Positions 1 through 6,652 of a stretch of 64,000 bases of DNA are shown here, piece after piece. Numbering within the stretch: position 1 is the first letter of the stretch; each line of letters opens with the position of its first letter. A program made the position numbers and the translations under genes. Under the pieces are notes generated by a model. That model was not told where the DNA came from. It made no database searches and worked only from the letters and a program-made list of their open reading frames with translations. This stretch comes from Candidatus Pristimantibacillus lignocellulolyticus (GTDB lineage: Bacteria; Bacillota; Bacilli; Paenibacillales; Paenibacillaceae): the NCBI GenBank assembly GCA_023639215.1, contig CP097899.1:193501-257500 (forward strand). The letters run 5' to 3'.

Positions 1-531
1 CTTGCTGATCCTACATTAATATTTCCTGTATTGTATATCATTATTGCTATCTACTATGTAGTAAGGGTTAGTTATCATTACTATTTGAAAAAGCATTTAC
101 AAAAAAGTATTCCAATTCAGAAAGATGATGTACTGACCATTATTCCCACAGTGAGATATCGGATATGGCATCTTATGATTAAAAAGGGAGATGGCAGTTA
201 TAAGCTAGGTACCTTGAACAGAGGTAATATTCGGTGGGTTGAGCAAATCTCTTCAGATCATCATCCACTAATTAATAAATCAAGTCATCATCCTACAGTG
301 TCTGCTCTTCAAAGCTTTACGAAACATACTGTAGCTCATATTATTGAACATCATTGGGGAACCGAGGTTCGCTGGTGTGATGCTCGTTATCGACATCGAA
401 GACAATATCCATTTGTCGCCATTGTTTTCTATGATCACGATGAGCAACCATTAGCATCTTATGTTGGTTGGTTAAATGATCAGAAACTTTACAAAAGATT
501 ATATAATGAAGCTAAACTTTCATCTCAATAA
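1..531 (+). CDS. YfhP-like membrane metal-dependent hydrolase, C-terminal part
   Basis: The reading frame is open from base 1, so the gene begins outside the window and only its last 176 residues are seen. The visible part starts with a hydrophobic stretch, Ile/Tyr/Val-rich, that looks like a final membrane helix. A soluble tail follows with the pattern VRWCDARYRHRRQYPFVA and a closing SYVGW. This tail resembles, from memory, the end of the Bacillus YfhP family (LexA-binding/inner-membrane hydrolase-like proteins), whose catalytic part would lie upstream. A strong hairpin terminator follows and is shared with the convergent spore-protein gene. The family call is moderate, and the exact reaction is unknown. 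Confidence 0.55.
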   Translation, partial: LADPTLIFPVLYIIIAIYYVVRVSYHYYLKKHLQKSIPIQKDDVLTIIPTVRYRIWHLMIKKGDGSYKLGTLNRGNIRWVEQISSDHHPLINKSSHHPTVSALQSFTKHTVAHIIEHHWGTEVRWCDARYRHRRQYPFVAIVFYDHDEQPLASYVGWLNDQKLYKRLYNEAKLSSQ

Positions 532-576
532 TTACAAAAATGAATTGTTTGTACTGGTTTAATAAAAACCATATAA

Positions 577-612
577 TAAAAGAAGCTCAAGGTTCCCCTT
601 GAGCTTCTTTCT
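577..612. terminator. Bidirectional intrinsic terminator
   Basis: A perfect 12-bp stem (581-592 with 597-608) encloses a 4-nt loop. It is flanked by A-rich sequence on the left and T-rich sequence on the right, so it can serve both the rightward gene ending at 531 and the leftward SASP gene ending at 639. Confidence 0.85.
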
Positions 613-638
613 TGAATATATTGAATGAAATATCAAGT

Positions 639-851
639 TTAACGTTGTCCGCCAGACAAGTGCTGTTCAGCAATTTGTACTAGCTTACGAGTGATGTAAC
701 CACCAATGGAACCTGCTTCACGAGTAGTTAGGTTTCCGTTATATCCTTCTGGTGAAAGTTGAACACCTAGCTCCTGTGCTGCTTCCATTTTCATTTGGTT
801 TAATGCTTGAGTCGCTTGTGGAACGATTAATTGATTGCTTTTATTTGCCAT
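639..851 (-). CDS. Alpha/beta-type small acid-soluble spore protein
   Basis: This 70-residue protein belongs to the alpha/beta SASP family, which coats and protects DNA in the dormant spore and is degraded by the GPR protease at germination. The family signatures are visible: an EAAQELGV segment around residues 23-30 that matches the GPR cleavage region, and the C-terminal GGYITRKLVQIAEQ DNA-binding helix. Length is typical. A GGGAG ribosome site lies 9 nt before the ATG. The upstream sequence has a sigma-G-type promoter, which fits expression in the forespore. It is convergent with the gene to its left. Which paralogue it is (sspA to sspD type) cannot be told. Confidence 0.95.
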   Translation of the reverse strand: MANKSNQLIVPQATQALNQMKMEAAQELGVQLSPEGYNGNLTTREAGSIGGYITRKLVQIAEQHLSGGQR

Positions 852-890
852 GATGTAAATCTCCCTTCGTCCTCATAGGTAAAATTCATA

Positions 891-937
891 TTGCAAGCTT
901 GCAAACATATTATGTGCACGAATAAGATTACTATACA
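891..937 (-). promoter_or_regulatory. Sigma-G-type promoter with adjacent palindrome
   Basis: Read on the minus strand, -35 TGTATA (937-932) and -10 CATAATA (914-908) are 17 bp apart and fit the forespore sigma-G consensus. A perfect 14-bp palindrome, TTGCAAGCTTGCAA (891-904), covers the expected transcription start and could be an operator or a 5' RNA hairpin. Confidence 0.7.
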
Positions 938-973
938 GATTTTCTAAAACTTTTTTTTCAAAGGAGAATGAAC

Positions 974-1165
974 TTGTCTAAATCACTATCTTTATTGTTC
1001 TCTTGTCTAGGGATTTTCTGCTTAGCTGGAATGTCTATTGCAATGGCTCATAGTCTCAAGTGGGTAATTTTTTGGGGTGTTTTATCGCTTTTTTCTATTG
1101 GAACGGGGTTTATGGTGAAGGTAAAAATGCGGAATAGAAAAGGTCAATCACCTCAAGAGGAATAG
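974..1165 (+). CDS. YlaF-like small membrane protein (DUF5325 type)
   Basis: A 63-residue protein made of two hydrophobic helices (about residues 5-25 and 30-50) followed by a basic, then acidic tail. Size, topology and the GFMVKVKMR-like end of helix 2 resemble the YlaF/DUF5325 family of uncharacterised Bacillus membrane proteins. The start is set by the ribosome site: AAGGAG at 961-966 is only 1 nt from an in-frame ATG at 968 but 7 nt from the TTG at 974, so TTG is preferred. The 3' end overlaps the convergent gene by 13 bp, leaving no room for a terminator. Function is unknown. Confidence 0.65.
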   Translation: MSKSLSLLFSCLGIFCLAGMSIAMAHSLKWVIFWGVLSLFSIGTGFMVKVKMRNRKGQSPQEE

Positions 1166-1554
1166 TCAATTAAGCCGTTTCGCTTAGAATAGGGCACATA
1201 ATTCCAAGTTGACATATTGTAATTGGATTCATATAGAACACTAGCGGACCAACCTTTACGATTAGATCTTACTGAAAAATCGTATAGAATTTCGCCATGA
1301 GTCCAATTGCGCTTCATCTTCAAAGCATCGACTGCCAAAACTCTAAATCGATCTACTTGCTCCTTTGTTAACCCTGAACCTTCTGCTTGAACCTCATCTT
1401 CTTGAATGTGAATAGGATGATGTTTAATACCAAATTTTCCGATCGTATCATTTCTCACAATAATTAAAACTGTACCTGCTAGTGCCCCTGTTAATTCATG
1501 TTCTAGTTGACGAAATACAAAGTCAACTTGTCTTGCCAAAGAAACTTCACTCAT
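1153..1554 (-). CDS. Conserved hypothetical protein
   Basis: A 133-residue soluble protein that I do not recognise. It contains a repeat-free alpha/beta pattern with a VLIIVRNDTIGKFGIKHHP segment near residue 30 and a conserved-looking KRNWTHGEILYDF segment near residue 90. The frame is open for another 41 codons upstream, but GAAGGGAG stands 8 nt before the ATG at 1554, and the extension is poor in coding character, so the shorter start is chosen. It overlaps the ylaF-like gene tail to tail by 13 bp. No signal peptide or membrane segment is visible, and its role cannot be inferred from its neighbours. Confidence 0.6.
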   Translation of the reverse strand: MSEVSLARQVDFVFRQLEHELTGALAGTVLIIVRNDTIGKFGIKHHPIHIQEDEVQAEGSGLTKEQVDRFRVLAVDALKMKRNWTHGEILYDFSVRSNRKGWSASVLYESNYNMSTWNYVPYSKRNGLIDYSS

Positions 1555-1747
1555 ATTATTACTCCCTTCAAATATTTTTTGTGTAAACTCAGTTCTAATA
1601 TAACGCGTATTTTGTCTTCTTGCACCGAAAGATAGCACTGTATTTTCCGAAACATTTTGCGGTATTTCCCTAATCAATGATAAAATCTGCGCAACTATTG
1701 CACTAACTTTTGCACAGTTATCTAAGAAATATTGACTATTAATGTCG

Positions 1748-1776
1748 TAGACCTAATAGGAAAGTGGTGCTATAAT
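1748..1776 (+). promoter_or_regulatory. Extended -10 promoter for the chemotaxis receptor
   Basis: TATAAT at 1771-1776 is preceded by TGC (extended -10). A weak -35 TAGACC (1748-1753, 4 of 6 matches) lies 17 bp upstream. This is sigma-A type; no sigma-D flagellar promoter was seen. Confidence 0.55.
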
Positions 1777-1808
1777 ATGGATATTATTGAAAAAGGAGCG
1801 CTTACAAT

Positions 1809-3080
1809 ATGGAAAAGTTCACTAATTGGTTCAATTCGTTATCCGTTAGAAGTAAACTTGTTTTCGTTACATATTCTAATCTTTCCATTTTAACCCTGCT
1901 AGCGCTAATTACCACAATTATTATGGGCGACAATTTCACTGTCTTATTAATCGTTGCCGCAGTATCATTTGGGATTGCGTATCCTATTATTGCTTTTGTT
2001 GATGGTGCGATTACATCTTCATTTGATGAGATTCAGAGTGCAGCAAATCGAATTTCAAAAGGTGATTTTTCTCAAACCATAGATGTAACTGCAACTAATG
2101 CTGGTGAATTAGGACACACATTTAACAGAATGGTTATTAAACTTAGAGATATATTATCAGAATCAATGAACATTACGAAACATGTCGCGGAAACAAGTCG
2201 CAGTATCTTCGAAAAAAATAACAGCATTCAATCCACAATGGAACAAGTAGCAGTATCTGCAACGGAACTTGCAACTGGAGCTAATGCAATCTCTGAAGAT
2301 GTATCTGATATGACAGAATCCATCAATGAGATTGAAGTGCGAGTTACAAACTACGCTAATTCTACAAAAGAAATGAATGTTCGTTCTGAAGAAACAATTC
2401 AACTTGTACATAAAGGTCGTGTCGCTCTTGAAAATCAAAGCGTCGGTATGAATCGTAATATTGAGGCTACTGAACAGGTTGCGGTAACGATTAAAGAATT
2501 GGCTGAGAAAGCTAAAGGAATTTCCGCAATGACGAAAGCAATTTCTGAAATTGCAGAGCAAACGAATCTACTTTCCTTAAATGCTTCTATAGAGGCAGCT
2601 CGCGCAGGAGAACACGGTCGTGGATTCGCAGTTGTTGCACAAGAAGTTCGTAAACTTGCTGAAGAATCAACAGCTTCTACAAAAGAAGTATTCAACTTAG
2701 TAAAAAGCATTGATAAAGGTATACAAGATACAATGCACAATATGAAAGTAAATGAGGAAGTTGTTAGTTTGCAAGCAGCACATATTCGTCAAACCGAAGA
2801 AATCTTCAATCAAATTGTTGAAAGCATTCAATTCATTAGTGAACAAATATTCAACTTCTCTAAAGAAAGCGATAGTATGCTTGATAGTGCTCAGAAAATT
2901 TCTTCTGCGATTCAAAGTATTTCTGCTATTACAGAAGAGTCTGCTGCAGGTACAGAGGAAGTTTCAGCTTCGATGAATGAACAGATTCCATCCGTACAAG
3001 TCGTTGTTTCTGAAACAGAGCAAATGCTTAACATGGCAACTCAGCTTCAACGTACGATCCAAATATTCAAATTAAAATAA
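1809..3080 (+). CDS. Methyl-accepting chemotaxis protein without extracellular sensor domain
   Basis: A 423-residue receptor. Two transmembrane helices (about 17-39 and 43-66) are joined by only a few residues, so there is no external ligand-binding domain. A HAMP segment follows (about 67-117), then a long coiled-coil methylation/signalling domain. The highly conserved hairpin tip is clear at about 244-285 (AISEIAEQTNLLSLNASIEA and GRGFAVVAQEVRKLA). This tip binds CheW and CheA. AAAAGGAG precedes the ATG. Such minimal receptors are thought to sense membrane or cytoplasmic state, for example energy or pH; the stimulus here is unknown. The gene is monocistronic, ends at a strong terminator, and has no che or fli genes nearby. 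Confidence 0.93.
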   Translation: MEKFTNWFNSLSVRSKLVFVTYSNLSILTLLALITTIIMGDNFTVLLIVAAVSFGIAYPIIAFVDGAITSSFDEIQSAANRISKGDFSQTIDVTATNAGELGHTFNRMVIKLRDILSESMNITKHVAETSRSIFEKNNSIQSTMEQVAVSATELATGANAISEDVSDMTESINEIEVRVTNYANSTKEMNVRSEETIQLVHKGRVALENQSVGMNRNIEATEQVAVTIKELAEKAKGISAMTKAISEIAEQTNLLSLNASIEAARAGEHGRGFAVVAQEVRKLAEESTASTKEVFNLVKSIDKGIQDTMHNMKVNEEVVSLQAAHIRQTEEIFNQIVESIQFISEQIFNFSKESDSMLDSAQKISSAIQSISAITEESAAGTEEVSASMNEQIPSVQVVVSETEQMLNMATQLQRTIQIFKLK

Positions 3081-3143
3081 TTAGGCATCCATTATCTAAT
3101 ATTCGATAATGATCATCCTCGTTATCAAAATCTAATAATAATG

Positions 3144-3179
3144 AAAAGCCTTCCTTGAGAATTCAAGGAAGGCTTTTTT
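3144..3179. terminator. Bidirectional intrinsic terminator
   Basis: An 11-bp perfect stem (3148-3158 with 3163-3173) with loop GAAT is flanked by AAAA and TTTTTT. It lies between the convergent chemotaxis receptor and CAP-domain genes. Confidence 0.9.
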
Positions 3180-3206
3180 CACCATATTGGTACATATATG
3201 ATTGCA

Positions 3207-4094
3207 TTAACCAATGAAGATTTGAACCCATTCACCGTTAACATATCCAACGCCAATTTTTGTAAAGTTAGCACTTAAAATATTGGCTCTATGTCCTGAA
3301 CTGTTCATCCAATCATTCATAACTTGAGCAGCAGAGGTTTGACCAGTAGCAATATTTTCACCTGCATATGAATAAGAGACACCATAAGTTTTCAACATAT
3401 CGAATGGAGATCCATAAGTTGGAGAATTATGACTAAAGTAGTTATTAACATCCATATCTCTTGCTTTTTCCATTGCTACAGTATTAAGGCTAGCATCTAA
3501 AGATAGTGCAGATAGACCAGCTGAAGCACGTTGTGCATTAACCAATTTCAAAATTTCATTCTGAGTTGCTGATACAGAAGAATTTCCACCGCCAGGTGCT
3601 GGTGTTGCTGTTGGTTTCACTGTTGGTGTAGGAGTTGCACTTGGTTTTACTGTCGCTGTAGGCTTAATTGTTGGTGCTGGTGTTGCACTTGGTTTTACTG
3701 TCGCTGTAGGCTTAATTGTTGGTGCTGGTGTTGCTGTAGGCTTAACTGTTGGCGCTGGTGTTGCACTTGGTTTTACCGTCGCTGTAGGTGTCACTGTCGC
3801 TGTTGGAACAGGAGTCACTTCAGGTTTGAGATTAGGTACATATATGCAGAAACCAGTTTGAAGATTAAATTTCCAATTACCAATTGTAATTGTTGTTTGA
3901 TTTGAATCAGATATCTTATTAAGTAGACTATTCATAAGATTAGATTGCCAATTCGATGTATAAGATTGCTTATTCATGTCAACCTTAGTAATAGTAGAAG
4001 CAGCATCTACACTAGCACCTGTTAAAGTAGAAGTACTAATAAGTGCGGTTGCCACAAATGTTGCGACACCCAATTTCCATTTTTGATTTGCCAT
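3207..4094 (-). CDS. Secreted CAP/SCP-domain protein with Thr-Pro-Lys repeat linker
   Basis: A 295-residue exported protein. It has an N-terminal signal peptide (basic start, hydrophobic core, Ala-rich cleavage region near residue 32), a region of about 65 residues with no clear family, and a low-complexity linker at about 98-165 built from repeats such as TPAPTVKPTA and TVKPSA. A C-terminal CAP domain covers about 175-295 (LVNAQRASAGL, YFSHNSPTYG, AGENIA, GHRANILS). The same architecture occurs in Bacillus YkwD-like proteins, whose biochemical role is not settled. GGAGG precedes the ATG. A perfect catabolite-repression box lies 144 bp upstream of the start. The linker repeats may vary in number between strains. 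Confidence 0.9.
   Translation of the reverse strand: MANQKWKLGVATFVATALISTSTLTGASVDAASTITKVDMNKQSYTSNWQSNLMNSLLNKISDSNQTTITIGNWKFNLQTGFCIYVPNLKPEVTPVPTATVTPTATVKPSATPAPTVKPTATPAPTIKPTATVKPSATPAPTIKPTATVKPSATPTPTVKPTATPAPGGGNSSVSATQNEILKLVNAQRASAGLSALSLDASLNTVAMEKARDMDVNNYFSHNSPTYGSPFDMLKTYGVSYSYAGENIATGQTSAAQVMNDWMNSSGHRANILSANFTKIGVGYVNGEWVQIFIG
3585..3800 (-). repeat. Coding tandem repeat for Thr/Pro/Lys linker
   Basis: Imperfect 30-48-bp direct repeats encode alternating P-T-x-K-P-T-A and P-S-A-T-P-A motifs of the CAP protein linker. Two long stretches (about 3632-3680 and 3689-3737) are almost identical, which indicates recent unequal recombination or slippage. Confidence 0.8.
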
Positions 4095-4237
4095 AATAAA
4101 TTCCTCCTATAACTTTTATTGACTTCTAAAATTCAGAAGTAAAATCCAAAATTTGTGCGTACCAACATGTCAATTTCCACTTTATCGTATCAGAGCTTTT
4201 TTTAGGTTTCATGTCGCAAAAATTACCAATCTTTTTA

Positions 4238-4251
4238 TGTAAGCGATTACA
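4238..4251. promoter_or_regulatory. cre box (CcpA operator), perfect consensus
   Basis: TGTAAGCGATTACA matches every fixed position of the cre consensus TGWAANCGNTNWCA. It lies in the gap between the CAP-domain gene (start 4094, leftward) and the terminator of the upstream oxidoreductase, so the CAP gene is the likely target. A TTGACA (minus strand, 4173-4168) follows, but without a convincing -10. Confidence 0.75.
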
Positions 4252-4321
4252 ACACTAAGTTTACTGCATTATTAAAATCCATTCACTTTGGTAATTGTAA
4301 CTAACTCTTGGAAATTTACAC

Positions 4322-4360
4322 AAAAAAAGAGCATTTCGGTGTTTACCGAAATGCTCTTTT
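4322..4360 (-). terminator. Intrinsic terminator of the Gfo/Idh/MocA gene
   Basis: A perfect 13-bp stem (4328-4340 with 4345-4357) with loop GTTT. On the minus strand it is followed by seven T residues. Confidence 0.9.
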
Positions 4361-4372
4361 CCGTAAAATATA

Positions 4373-5395
4373 TTAGTTCACTTTAATAATGCGACCAGTT
4401 GCTTGAGACTCAAATGCATCAAGAATAACTTTAAGAGATGCTCTACCTTCTTCGCCTGTTACAGCTGGAACAGTATCATTGACAATGGATTCGATGAATT
4501 TCTCAATTACGCCACTTGCTACTTGTTTTTCATTCGTAGACATTTCACCTGTTTGATATTTTGTTATCGTTCCATCGCGTAGCTCGACAATAACATCATC
4601 GATTGGATCTGTACATACACGCATTACACCATTTTCACACCATAAAACAGTGCTATTATCTTCACCCTTGTAATATGTCCAACTTGCTACTAGAGTACCA
4701 ATAGCACCAGATTTCATACGAAGGATACAAGAAGAGTTATCGTCACTCTCTGTATCTTTTTTATCTAGAGTTCCCACGAAAGCAGCAATTTCAGATACTT
4801 CATCGTCAAGCATCCAGCGGATTAGATCTGATTTGTGAACACCTAGATCGCCCATTGCACCCATAATTGCTTCTTCTTTACGGAAGAACCAGCTATCAGC
4901 ACCGTCAATGCTCCAAGAATCAGGACCAGGATGACCAAAAGAAGTACGGAAAGTCAGCACTTTTCCAAGTATTCCTGATTTTAAAATTTCTTTTGCTTTT
5001 TCATGTGCCGGCACAAAACGTTGGTTATGTCCAACCATAAGCTTCACATTATTCGCTGTAGTTGCTTCGATCATTGCTGCCGCTTCAGCATCAGTAACAG
5101 CCATTGGCTTTTCTACAAGAACATGAGCACCAGCTTTCGCGGCCTCAATTGTCATTTCAGCATGCAAGAAGTTAGGCGTACACACGCTTACTGCGTCAGG
5201 TTTAACTGCTGCAAGCATTTCTTTATAGTCTGTGAATGCCTGTGCACCATGCTCATTAGCGTAAAGCTCTGCACGTTCAATAATCGGATCTACAAATGCA
5301 ACTAGCTCAACATTAGCGTTACTTGCATATTCAGGGATATGACGATATTTCGAGATGGAACCGCAACCAATTACTGCTACTTTAACTTTAGACAT
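4373..5395 (-). CDS. Gfo/Idh/MocA-family NAD(P)-dependent sugar oxidoreductase
   Basis: A 340-residue oxidoreductase expected to oxidise or reduce a sugar or polyol with NAD(P). The Rossmann fold is visible at the N-terminus (VIGCGSIS, residues 8-15), the family EKP motif at 95-97, and the catalytic-type pattern GDLGVHKSD around 182-190, with Asp183 and His187. Length fits the family. GGAGAG lies 9 nt before the ATG. It is one of three same-strand sugar genes with a TIM-barrel isomerase and an alpha-xylosidase, which suggests processing of a xylose-containing or related sugar. The gaps of over 200 bp suggest separate transcription. The substrate cannot be named from sequence. Confidence 0.9.
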   Translation of the reverse strand: MSKVKVAVIGCGSISKYRHIPEYASNANVELVAFVDPIIERAELYANEHGAQAFTDYKEMLAAVKPDAVSVCTPNFLHAEMTIEAAKAGAHVLVEKPMAVTDAEAAAMIEATTANNVKLMVGHNQRFVPAHEKAKEILKSGILGKVLTFRTSFGHPGPDSWSIDGADSWFFRKEEAIMGAMGDLGVHKSDLIRWMLDDEVSEIAAFVGTLDKKDTESDDNSSCILRMKSGAIGTLVASWTYYKGEDNSTVLWCENGVMRVCTDPIDDVIVELRDGTITKYQTGEMSTNEKQVASGVIEKFIESIVNDTVPAVTGEEGRASLKVILDAFESQATGRIIKVN

Positions 5396-5423
5396 GAATT
5401 AATACTCTCCTTTGGGGTAGTTT

Positions 5424-5580
5424 AATAAGCGAACTTTGATAACGATGATAAGCTTCGTAGTGTATTCGACATCGAATATGAAGCGAACTTGGAAGGTCCG
5501 GTACGCATGTACCAATAACGTACATTTGCGTTTCCTCCCTCCGCAAGTAGCGCTCCATCTTCTCGATTGTTAAAGTCCGC
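5424..5580. repeat. Palindrome-rich intergenic element related to repeats at 43670 and 32284
   Basis: Contains a nested hairpin (GCTTC 5452-5456 with GAAGC 5480-5484; TATTCGA 5463-5469 with TCGAATA 5472-5478). Its left arm AAGCTTCGTAG and loop side are shared with the hairpin at 43670. It also contains GTACCAATAACGTAC, which recurs near 32284 and, in reverse complement, near 43844. The outer ends (AGCGAACTTT, AAAGTCCGCT) are also nearly complementary. Function unknown. Confidence 0.5.
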
Positions 5581-5607
5581 TTTTTAAACCTTCATTTTTA
5601 ATAATAC

Positions 5608-6393
5608 CTATTTGAACTGATTAAGATAATTCTGTTGTACCCAATTAAAACTTGTAGCAATTGATTCAAATGGTGGATTGGTACATGAATCCTGCTCTAC
5701 AATAATCCATTCAACACCAGCATCAGAAGCTGCCTTCACAATATCTAATAATGGAAGAACCCCTTCACCTAGTTCAACAGTATCGATCTGTTTTTCAGGA
5801 TCACGACTTTCTTTCAAGAAATCTTTCAAATGTAGCAATGGTAAGCGACCAGCATATTTGTTAATGTAACCTACTGGTTCAATTCCAGAGTATTTCACCC
5901 ATCCAATATCCATTTCTACTTTAAGATCAGTAGCCGGAATACGTTCGAATAGTGCTTCGAACACCATTTGACCATCAATTAGTGTGCTGAATTCAAAATC
6001 ATGATTGTGATATAAGAATTCAATCCCTTGCTCAGTACAAGCATGACCAATTTGAGCAAGATCAACAAGATGTTGACTCCAAGCATCTACATCACGAAGT
6101 TCTGGAGCTAACCAAGGGCAGATCGCATATTTTGCACCAATTGTTTTCAAATATGCAATTTCATTGTCCAAGTTCTCTTTCAAATTTGAAAGCTGAATAT
6201 GACTACCAATCGCTTTCATGCCTAGCTCATCTAATAATTCACGCATTTTATTTGCTGGAATATCTCCATAATGGTAAAATTCTACACCTTCGTATCCCAA
6301 TCCTGCAACATGACGTAAAGTACCTTCAAAATCAGCTTCTAATTGTTCACGAAGCGTAAAAAGCTGTAATCCGATTGACATTCTATTCATCAT
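5608..6393 (-). CDS. Sugar phosphate isomerase/epimerase-like TIM-barrel protein
   Basis: A 261-residue protein of the xylose-isomerase-like TIM-barrel superfamily (IolE/IolI/YcjR type). Family marks are the start GLQLFTLREQ, a YEGVEFYHYG strand end, the metal-binding region HNHDFEF, EMDIGWVKYSG, LHLKDF and the C-terminal IVEQD. The acidic and His residues at these strand ends normally hold a divalent metal. The frame opens at a TTG (6399) adjacent to AAGGAG, but the ATG at 6393 is 7 nt downstream of it and is preferred. Together with the neighbouring oxidoreductase it forms a pair typical of inositol or rare-sugar pathways. Exact reaction unknown. Confidence 0.88.
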   Translation of the reverse strand: MMNRMSIGLQLFTLREQLEADFEGTLRHVAGLGYEGVEFYHYGDIPANKMRELLDELGMKAIGSHIQLSNLKENLDNEIAYLKTIGAKYAICPWLAPELRDVDAWSQHLVDLAQIGHACTEQGIEFLYHNHDFEFSTLIDGQMVFEALFERIPATDLKVEMDIGWVKYSGIEPVGYINKYAGRLPLLHLKDFLKESRDPEKQIDTVELGEGVLPLLDIVKAASDAGVEWIIVEQDSCTNPPFESIATSFNWVQQNYLNQFK

Positions 6394-6597
6394 ATTCAAG
6401 CTCCTTTATATTGTTATCGATTTATGTCTTATTTTGTCCATCTGAAATTAGTATAGCGCATACATTATTATAAAAACATTAATTGAATTAGCAAAAACTT
6501 ATGTTATTTTGGCTTTTCCTATTATACCCCTTTGGTTATTTCTTCATTGTTTGATTATACCAATTAAGCGCAGGTATAACTAACATTCCAAAATGAA

Positions 6598-6640
6598 CAA
6601 CAGGACTTAGGTTACGTGCACCTAAATCCTGTTATTATTC
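6598..6640 (-). terminator. Probable terminator after the alpha-xylosidase gene
   Basis: An inverted repeat (AACAGGACTTAGGT with ACCTAAATCCTGTT, one mismatch) lies 15 bp beyond the stop of the GH31 gene. The T-run on the minus strand is weak. Confidence 0.55.
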
Positions 6641-6652
6641 ATTAATATGTTA

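Noticed and set aside
2163..2976. Several minus- and plus-strand frames within the chemotaxis receptor gene
   Set aside because: Shadows of a clear coding frame. The same applies to the frames inside gltB, yicI, tex, mutY and the ABC-F gene.
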